Assembly (NCBI GenBank): GCA_029945375.1
Contig: CM057057.1
Coordinates: 1-64,000, forward strand
Source: Agaricus subrufescens
Lineage: Eukaryota; Basidiomycota; Agaricomycetes; Agaricales; Agaricaceae
Direction: 5' to 3'
DNA length: 64,000 nt
Under the pieces are notes generated by a model that saw only the letters and a program-made list of their open reading frames with translations, ran no database searches and was not told where the DNA came from. The position numbers and the translations under genes were made by a program. Positions 56,335 through 64,000 of this stretch are shown piece by piece (within the stretch, counting starts at the first letter, position 1; every line of letters starts with the position of its first letter).

Positions 56335-57400
56335 TCAAGTGATGTTTTTACCGACTAACGTCTGGTAGAGGAACGGGAAGAGAGGCGGGGGAACCAAACA
56401 AGGAGCAAACAAAGTCGTGCCCTTTTTGGTATTGGTCGGTGTTTGGTTCTCTCTTGTTTCTCTCCTTCTCACCTTCATCACCTGACGTTTCGTCGGTGAG
56501 CACACTGAAAGAGTGCTTGACTTGCTGTCAGTACTCTTCTCGTAGACGCCAGAATTTATATCGGCGACCGACGGTATACTTATTGGTGAGCGATGGTGAT
56601 CGATGTTTGGCTCTCTCTCTGTCCTTCTCACCTTCATCTGACGTTTCGTCGTTGAGCACACTGGGGGGGTGCTTGACTTTCTGTCAGTACCTTTCTCGTA
56701 GGTGCCAGACTTTATATCGGCGACCGATGGTACACTTGTTGGCAAGCGATGATGTACTTCGTTGTACGTTGATCGATGTTTGGCTCTCTCACATATCTGT
56801 CCTTCTCACCTTCATCATCTGACGTTTCGTCGGTGAGCACACTGAAGAGGTGCTTGACTTTGCGTCAGTACCCTTCTCGTAGATGCCAGACATTATGTCG
56901 GCGATCAATGATGTACTTTTTGTATGTTGCTCGGTGCGCTCTCCCATCTTTCCTTCCCTCCTTCATCATTGATGTTTCGTTAGTGAAGACACCGAAGAGA
57001 CACTCGACTTTGCGTTGGTAGGCTTCTTGACGATGCCAGATGTAGTATCGGTGAATTCATTAACTTCGAACATGACCTCTAACCACCCCGTTGATAGTAG
57101 GCTTCCTCTTGTGTGTCGGCGAAGTTCTGGCGTGCCAAGCATATATATATCAAGTCACTTTTTAAGTAGGTGTACGCCTCTCTCTACGTGATATCCGCTA
57201 TCAGCAAACCTAGCAACATTTCTCGATCTTACTATCATAGCAAGTGAACGTTGGGGCCACCGTCTGTCATATACCCTGCCCTCTCACTTCGCCTGGCATT
57301 CGTCGGTGAGCCGAGGGAGTGAGCGCCGATAAACTTCTTGCTTGACGTGGTGTCAGTGAGCCTCGAGGTCTCTCCTGTGCCTGACTTTATGCCGGCAAAA
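56335..57400. repeat. Diverged satellite, about 180-bp units
   Basis: Units start with CTTCTCACCTTCATC, TGACGTTTCGTCGGTGAGCA, GTGCTTGACTT and TTATATCGGCGACCG, at about 56465, 56630 and 56805, with a further decayed unit near 56960. Sequence before and after (ACGCAACGTCAAG at about 56325) matches the 37.6-39.0 kb repeat. Confidence 0.8.
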
Positions 57401-57580
57401 ACGGTGGTTGTTTTGGAACAATCAAACTTAGATTCTTCCTAGGTTGTATATAGAAAAGCAGAATATAATATCCGACAATCTAGATACGGCTGGACGACGA
57501 CTTCGAATGCGCACGGACCCCTCAGCGCATATATAAATTCGCTATCTTCAACACGTCTTCGCCATCCCATCTATCAGCCA

Positions 57581-58272
57581 ATGTCCGAATTCTTTGACGC
57601 GTTCCCAGTCTATGGCCTGTTCCCGCCAGGTTTTACTTTTACGGATTACCTTCACAATGAGCCTGCTGTTACTGGCCATATCTTACAATTTTTGCAGGGT
57701 TACCGGGTTGCTCTACCTAGTACACTCATAGAGGTGGGTATATCTGACTCGTATTATTTCAATTTTAACTTACACTTTATTAGTATGACACCAGGGCAAA
57801 TTCTGCTCGCGTAGAGGCAGCAGATGGTGTCATGATTGATGTTGTCGACATCCATCCGCCGCTCACAGTCCCCCTCGATCATTTCAATATCATATTCTCC
57901 GGACGCGTGACAGGTACCACTACTCTACGAGCTCAAGAATACAAGTTTTTGAGTGATGATCACGGTATGAACGCAGCTTCATGAGTTACTAGTTCTGATC
58001 ATGTCATAGATTTTCACCTAGGGCGACTTCTGATGGAACACCTTGCAAGAACAACTACATGGGGCATAGAATTTCTTCTCTCGAGTGACACTGAGAGTGA
58101 AGACGAAGATAGAGGCAGAGAAACAAATGGTAGTAACAGCACAAATAGAGGTGGACGAGGGCATGGGCATGGGCGTGGGCGTGGGCATGAGCGTGGGCGT
58201 GGGCGTGGGCGTGGGCATGAGCGTGGGCGTGGGCGTGGTGGTGGACATGGACGCATCAATAGAGCTTCTTAG
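57581..58272 (+). CDS. Small unknown protein, family H, member 4, with RG-rich tail
   Basis: ATG 57581 (MSEFFDAFPVYGLF), with a TATATAAAT box about 50 bases upstream. Exons 57581-57733, 57784 to about 57964, and about 58011-58272. The middle exon contains VEAADGVMIDVVDIHPP, FNIIFSGRVTGTTTLRAQE and LSDDH with a phase-1 join, then LGRLLMEHLARTTTWGIEF. These line up with IDGVRITVLEAYAPP, EGRISGPTELRAY, PLPDDY (phase 1) and RRVIEGSMEERFW of members 2 and 3. The tail is an added GRGRGHERGRG repeat built from GGGCGT/GGGCAT hexamers (58157-58250). RG-rich tails often bind RNA. Function unknown. Confidence 0.6.
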
Positions 58273-58489
58273 ATGCCCAAAGTATCTAGTCATCTTGCTC
58301 GAGTGTGTGGTCAATTTACCCCCACTTCAACGTCTGAATTTTAGTGTCCATATATGTAAACTTGATCCAACCCCAGTATTGATGCAAGGTAAGTAAAAAA
58401 AAAAAGACCAAGACAGAGATAAAGGTGCAAGTGAGATCAAGGTTGTCTTGAGTGCATCCCTACATCACCCCTAGTTTATCCCTGCCTCA

Positions 58490-58835
58490 TCTAGAGCCCA
58501 TCCCCAGCCCATCCCTACTCCGTCCCTACCTCATCCCCAGCACATCCCCAGCCCATCCCCACTCCATCCCTACCTCATTCTCAGCCCATCCCCAGCCCAT
58601 CCCTACTCTGTCCCTACCTCATCCCCAGCACATCCCCAGCCCATCCCTACTCCGTCCCTACCTCATCCCCAGCACATCCCCAGCCCATCCCTACTCCATC
58701 CCTACCTCACCCCCAGCACATCCCCAGCCCATCCCTACTCCATCCCTACCTCACCCCCAGCACATCCCCAGCCCACCCCTACTCCATCCCTACTCAATCC
58801 CTACCTCATCTCCAGCTCACCCCTGCTTTAAAAAC
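58490..58835. repeat. C/T-rich minisatellite, about 60-bp units
   Basis: Repeats of CCCAGCACATCCCCAGCCCA and CCCTACTCCATCCCTACCTC, five to six units. The long frame across it (SLPHPQHIPSPSLLRP repeats) is a by-product. 58840-59610 continues pyrimidine-rich with a poly(T) near 59090 and no supported gene. Confidence 0.85.
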
Positions 58836-59617
58836 CCTACTCTACCTCTACAAGTCCCAGATAACCCTATATATATGAGCTGGACTGAGTGTCTTTTGGC
58901 CCCCTAACACCCCCTCCTCCACTAGTATTCAAAAATACTACCCATAATAATATCTATCATTCCCCACTCCATTTTTTTCCCCTAAACACCTTCTTCACTA
59001 TTCCTTCTCCACTACACTATATCTATTTTCTAGCCCACCTCCTGTACTACTTTTCCCTATAGCTATCTCTCACTTCTAATCCCTTTCCCTTTTTTTTTTT
59101 TTTTTTTTTCATCATTTTTCTGTGAATCATCATTCCTAGTCTTCCTTAAATACCTTTGTCCCCTCTACTTTCAAACTTCTTTTTTTAAATTCCCCCAGCT
59201 TTTGTATACCCACTACATTCTCCTCCTCTTTTACTTCCAAGCCCAATCCCTGTCCTGCATCATACATACCAAGCCAACAAAATCAGTAGCATACTGGGAA
59301 CCACTTACAAATGTGCCCCAATCACCCTGCACCAACTCCGCCCAGAGCACACAATTCACTGGTACACTCTACAATCCTATCAATCCTCTACAATCCTATC
59401 AATCTACATTATACTAGCTACCTTGCCTTTTGCAAATACCACAATCTGCCATTCACTCCCATTATATTAACTTTCCTGCTGTATATTCCCTTTCAGGTTC
59501 CACCCCATTTCACCAATTTCTTTCCACACTTATGTATCTTCTGTATCTTTCATGCTGCTTCCTCTATACCCGCCACTACTTTCCATCAAACCACACAACC
59601 AGCGGCACCCTTCCGTG

Positions 59618-61735
59618 CTGACTATTCTAGGCATCCAAGTCGACGCAGATGCATTAACGTTCACGTTACCGCAGGAGAAAAAGGATGAGCTAAAAGGATG
59701 AGCTGGTGGCCGAAATGGAAAAGTTTATCTTTTCACCTCGACTGCGGTCCAATCCTTTCTCCATGAGAGAACTACAAACTTTAGCTGGATGGTTTAACTT
59801 CCCGCTGCTGCGGCCGGGGTTGTGCAATGTCTACGCAAGGATGCGGGAGAAGGGGAAATCGAAGGTGACGATGTAGGCAACGAGAGCGATGAGTGACGAC
59901 TTGAGCTGGGCCAAGGAGCATATTCAAAGGTCTAATGGAATATTCTTATTCATCGAGTTGGACTGGAAGGTGGACGACACGGGTGTCGTGACAATCTACA
60001 CTGACGCATGCTTATTGGTTACTGCCTGTGGCGCCAGAGTGGCAGATTCACCAAATCAACACGATCACGTTGACCGTTGCGTCGCCTTTGGGGGCAGGCG
60101 ATCCGGTGTAGAGAACGTGATCGGGCTATGCCCGAAATGTTCTCTTTTGTTTTTATTTTTCTATTCTCACGGTCCCTAGGTACTTAAGTAGAAATTTTGT
60201 ATTTTCGTACTTTGGCTTCCCCCGAGATGGAATGACCCACAGTTTGACAGTTTCTCTTCTCTGACAGGATCTACATCAGACGCCACGAGCGCGTTGTATT
60301 TGTATCATCGAGGTTGACATTGGGAGGTCCCACTGACGTTGTTTCGTCGACCTCAATTGTTGAACGAACTCACGTCCTTCACCGGGGACCTTTTTATTTC
60401 TTTCATGAGCTTGGTGCTGTGGATAATGCAACACGAGCGCGGGTGCGCACCCAAATGGTTTTGTTCTGATGGGTGTATTTATACCGGATTTCAACCTTGG
60501 GTTATGGCACACGATGGAAACCACGTTAGAGAGCGACTGGATATATTATAGGGAGCTTTGGGCTGTGGTGTCTGCGTTGCATTATTGCGTGAAGGTTCTG
60601 GACCTATGGCAAGATCGCATCGTCATCTTCACTGACAACACAAATTGCGTCAGCCGTAGATCCACTATACAACCCCATGCTGCGCTTCGCGGTGGATCTG
60701 CTGCTGGGATCATACTGTCAACTGCGGGTACTGCATATCCCGGGAGCAGAGAACAACATTGCGGAAGCATTGTCGCGGAAAGGCCTGGGAAGGGCATCGA
60801 GCCTAGAGCCTGGGCTCAACATTCAGTACTTTGAACCCCCTCGGGATGCATTGGGGGCCATCAAAAAATGAGCGCATTGTCACGGCGGGGTTTGGCAAAA
60901 GTGCCTTTGTCAATACCTCAGTTGGACGCCCTGGTGGCTGAGTTATGGGAGCACACTATCGATAATTCCACAGGGCAATCATATAATTCCCATCTTTCAA
61001 GTTACATCAGTTTTTGCAGTATTCACGACTTTCCTATCCTGCCAACACTTCTGCAAGTAGCGCGCTATGTTGGTTTTTCAAGCAGACTTCTATCACCAAA
61101 CTCGCCCGATTTGTACTTGTCAGGAATATCGTTTCGGCTATGACCTCATTTCCCCGAGATCGTGGGTATACGGAACAGTCCCTACATACATGGCCTGATT
61201 AAGGCGGCGAAGAGACTACGTGGTAAACCCATTCGACGACGACACCTGATATCTTTCAAACAACTCAATGAGATTGCAAGACATTACCAGAACCACAGCT
61301 CTTTCCGGGGAGCTGACGGATTCCAACGACAGGAGGCTCATCAATCGCAGGAAGACGATACGAAGAGACTCTCTACACATCACCGCATCCGACGCTCGCT
61401 TTATACTACCGGCCAGCAAAACCGACAAATTCTTCGCTGGCAACGAAATCCTGCTACGAGAGAACAATTGTGCAAGTAGCCCATTACAGGCCATCCGCGC
61501 ATACGTCAAGGAGAGGGACTCTCGATTCCCAACAACTCCATGGCTGTGGCTCACGAGCAGTGGTTCGCCCCCACGCGCAGATGGTTCCCAACCCCAGAAG
61601 ATGGTTAGAAGGGTAGCCCAAAACGACCTGGGGATCTCTCAGATCGTTTCTCTCTTTCTTTCTTGGTTCTTTTCTATCTGTTTTGATCCATTTCCACTCA
61701 CATACAAAATCGCGGATGAATATAAATTAGTATGA
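59618..61735 (+). mobile_element. Decayed DIRS-type (tyrosine recombinase) retrotransposon
   Basis: Pieces in several frames follow the DIRS order. The end of the reverse transcriptase is ILGIQVDADALTFTLPQ. RNase H pieces are FPLLRPGLCNVYARM, IYTDACL, IVIFTDNTN and LRVLHIPGAENNIAEALSRK. The tyrosine recombinase pieces are SIPQLDALVAELW near 60900, ILPASKTDKFFAGNEI, then YVKERDSRFPTTPWLWLTS. Frames change at about 59700, 59880, 60640, 61140 and 61300. The 5' part (gag and most of the reverse transcriptase) and the recombinase end with its catalytic Tyr are missing, so the copy is dead. Confidence 0.82.
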
Positions 61736-62116
61736 TATTGTCTATGTTGTACCGACAGAATATCAAACAAATTAACAGGCATGGATTGACAAGCAACGGA
61801 CTGCTATATAATTCTGCAGTGAAACTGAGTCTAAAAATCTCACGATCATTGGCAACCTATGAATCTATAGTTTACACTTATTGAGAGTCATCCACTTTCC
61901 TCTTTGCTCCACCAATTCACCTATCTTCCAAACACAACTTTATATACCACTCATCTTACTTATCCGTTGATTACATCAGTTCCCGTAACTCCTACCCTCT
62001 TCCCTATACCCATTCCCACTTCCCTTTCTCTTACCCACAACCCTCCTCCAAATCCATTTCCTTCTACTCCCCTCCCTTAAGTCTCTACCCCGACCTCTCC
62101 TTTCCAGTAAAGCCTC
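61736..62116. other. No gene recognised
   Basis: C/T-rich sequence after the retrotransposon. Nothing supported. Confidence 0.4.
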
Positions 62117-62689
62117 TTATATTCTTCCAATGCCCAACCCGTATTCCTCATTTTTTTCATCATTCCTCCTGTAACCCCCTCTACGTGTCGCAGTGCTTCT
62201 TCCCTGATATATCTCTTTGTCAATATTTACTCCCCTCTCCAACGCCTCACTTACTCTGTACTGTAGATCCCTGGCACCCGTCCAAGCCACACTAGATAAC
62301 ACTCTTCACTCTTTGACATCCTCCTAATTCTATCCTCCACCTCTTCAACCGTAGGTGGGTCTCTCAAGATCACTATCGCCGACTCCGATGACCCTGACCC
62401 TGACGTCCCAGTTGTTCCTTGACTATTCTCCCCTTCTGCCCGCTGCTCCGATTGATGCTCGTCCACCCGATACTCTAGCTCTATTGCCCGTTAGAAATCT
62501 CCAATTAAATCATACACTCTTACCATCCACTGCTTCCGCCAATTCCCTGAGCCTTTGACGAACTGCCCTTCCGCCCCCTTCCTCATCCACTGAATCATAC
62601 AATCCTGCCAACTTTTCACGAACTTGCGCTATACCCTCACTTACGCTGTCGAGTATGTACTCGATCTCCCTGGCCCACATGGAAGTCAT
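62117..62689 (-). pseudogene. Possible viroplasmin-like (RNase H1 N-terminal-like) gene fragment
   Basis: ATG 62689 (MTSMWAREIEYILDSV) opens a coiled-coil exon (QVREKLAGLYDSV, RQRLRELAEAVD) that splices in phase near 62508 to a second exon (VDEHQSEQRAEGEN). That exon contains CYLVWLGRVPGIYST, resembling the viroplasmin/RNase H1 N-terminal motif of the form 'YyVV.GR.PGIY.tW'. The frame then stops. The next bases in another frame (VSEALERGVNIDKEIYQGR) could continue the domain, by a 40-base intron or a one-base slip. Too short to be sure; it may be the 5' end of a retroelement gene. Confidence 0.35.
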
Positions 62690-63500
62690 TCTTAATCCTC
62701 AAATCGCCCCATACCCTCCCTTTTATTTTCCATTTGTCATCCTCTATTTTCCTTTATCCCAAATAGAAACCCAGACGATCACATCCGCTACTAAGGGGTA
62801 CATTCGCCACCCCATCATCATTGCCAATATTAAACTAATCGGTTGTCATCAATCCTGGTACAACTCAACCCCATCCGGTCTACAGGGGTATTGTATAAGA
62901 CGGTTGATCAGCGCGTGAATGTCATCACTATCTTTTCAAGCCAAGGACCCTTCTGAAAAACGGGGCCCAATCTCACAGTCTTCATTCCACCCAACAGGGT
63001 TTGTCACAGGATGAGCTCTATGCGTATTGGAACAGAATGGTAGCCTAATGATTCAGGTTATGTCTCACCTGATTTCCTTCCGTCTTCCACAGAACAGAAG
63101 GCTCCCACATCATCTAGCATTAGACGTCAGACACTGGTAATCAGTTGTATTACATACTATACTCTTCACTTTAATCACCCTCTGACATTAGGTCAACTAT
63201 AAGCCGGTTGAAGGAATACATGTTTGGAAGGATCTATAACTATATATGGCCTGCAGAGGCTTAAAGAATCAAATGAAGAGAAAGTGACGGCACGTTGACT
63301 GTAACTACTTGTTTCCCGGGCAACCTTATGAATTTGAAATTGAAAGTCACCAAGGAGAGAGGAAAGTCGCTGGTACAGGAACCCTACTTCATACCTTACA
63401 TTAAGGTGTTACAATCGCATATCAAGAATATAGATAGCATATAACGTCCCCCTATTGCCTATTAGACTAGCTCTAATAACAACTGCTCTCTGAGGAAATG
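62690..63500. other. No gene recognised
   Basis: No coding sequence could be supported. One arm of the TTCCTTCCGTC...GAAGG dispersed motif lies near 63070. Confidence 0.4.
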
Positions 63501-63519
63501 CTCAACACGCACACTGGAA

Positions 63520-63647
63520 GCCCTACTTACTTTTCTAATGCAGGAGAGGGAGAGAATAAAGTATGTAAAGGGTAAATCGCGTGTCTCGGTATATTCTGTT
63601 CTTGGCTTTGAATATATACCTTTTGTCTGCTACTTTTCTAATGCGGG

Positions 63648-63679
<32 letters not shown>

Positions 63680-63879
63680 AATGTATGCAAATGGAGACGA
63701 CGTATATTTTCGAAAGGATAATACAGTAAAAGTACGTGTACGAAATGATAAAGGGAAAGATATACAAGATGATAGAAAAGAGGTAACCCGTTGTCGCTCG
63801 AGGGAGTCTGTTATATAGTACTAGCATAAGTGATTAAAGGTGATGTCAGTTGTTCGTTAGTCGTAGGCTACTGCTTACA
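63520..63879 (-). mobile_element. LTR fragment, Copia-like
   Basis: The minus strand begins TGTAAGCAGTAGCC at 63879 and contains a TATATAACAG box and GGGTTACCTCTTTTC, a block shared with the LTR at 34690-34993. An (AG)n microsatellite lies at 63648-63675. The inner end is not defined, and the element body, if present, lies beyond the right edge. Confidence 0.45.
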
Positions 63880-64000
63880 CCTCCCCCGCCCACCAGAAAG
63901 AGAAAGAGAAAGGAAGACGAATCAGAACCAAAAGCAGCAAAGATCAAGTAGACTAACTACCTAGATCCTTGCGCAGTTGCGTTAAAAAACCCTGGTGCCG

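Noticed and set aside
55749..56338. Three overlapping minus-strand frames with repeated MSSATTVGTG-like starts
   Set aside because: They follow the 94-bp tandem repeat exactly and have no splice context or independent conservation.
58452..58907. 151-codon Pro/Ser/His-rich frame
   Set aside because: It is the translation of a C/T-rich minisatellite; the repeat unit, not coding selection, keeps it open.
63648..63675. (AG)n tract as a regulatory GAGA element
   Set aside because: It lies inside an LTR fragment and looks like a plain microsatellite.
1..64000. CRISPR arrays, rRNA operons, bacterial operons, plasmid or phage modules
   Set aside because: Repeats lack CRISPR spacing, no rRNA-like sequence was noticed, and spliced genes indicate a eukaryotic nuclear genome.

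Overview
This is eukaryotic nuclear DNA from a filamentous fungus, most likely a mushroom-forming basidiomycete (Agaricomycetes). Genes are split by many short GT-AG introns of about 40-75 bases, often with a CTAAT-type branch site. Transposon types and protein families common in Agaricomycetes are present, and no bacterial-style operon is seen. All gene models were built by eye from frame continuity and splice phase. Exon joins are proposals, and functions come from remembered family motifs, not from a search.

Left part (1-28.2 kb). The window opens inside the 3' half of RFC1, the large subunit of the sliding-clamp loader, a conserved host gene. It is followed by a JmjC-domain protein (1668-5711), two copies of a hairpin-bearing repeat (about 6.0-7.1 kb), and a 1253-residue protein with a TET/JBP-like dioxygenase core (7146-11278). 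Convergent to the latter, 18 bases away, is a large minus-strand gene (16986-11297). It joins a zinc finger, an OrsD-like region, a tyrosine-recombinase-like domain and a RecQ-type helicase. Next come a BAH-PHD reader (minus) with a broken paralogue, then several small genes. Among the small genes are a candidate histone-fold protein with an arginine-rich tail, a 99-residue protein that shares its promoter motif with the histone-fold gene, and a pair of paralogues at 21.4 and 25.8 kb. Many of these encode plausible chromatin or DNA-modification functions.

Middle part (29.6-43.2 kb). A complete telomere-associated Penelope-like retroelement of the Coprina type lies at 29631-34460. It has identical 154-bp flanking repeats, each containing a hammerhead ribozyme, and CCCTAA-like repeats at its 3' end. 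An AT-rich block with a solo LTR follows, then a 613-bp tandem repeat, then three tandem members (39.4-42.9 kb) of a small unnamed gene family.

Right part (43.4-64 kb). A SNF2-type helicase gene (minus) is divergent from a large Agaricomycete gene of unknown function, which is followed by a second large unknown gene (52842-55616). Satellite-like repeats related to those at 38 kb precede a fourth member of the small family (57581-58272). The window ends with a C/T-rich minisatellite, a decayed DIRS-type tyrosine-recombinase retrotransposon, a possible viroplasmin-like gene fragment and an LTR fragment.
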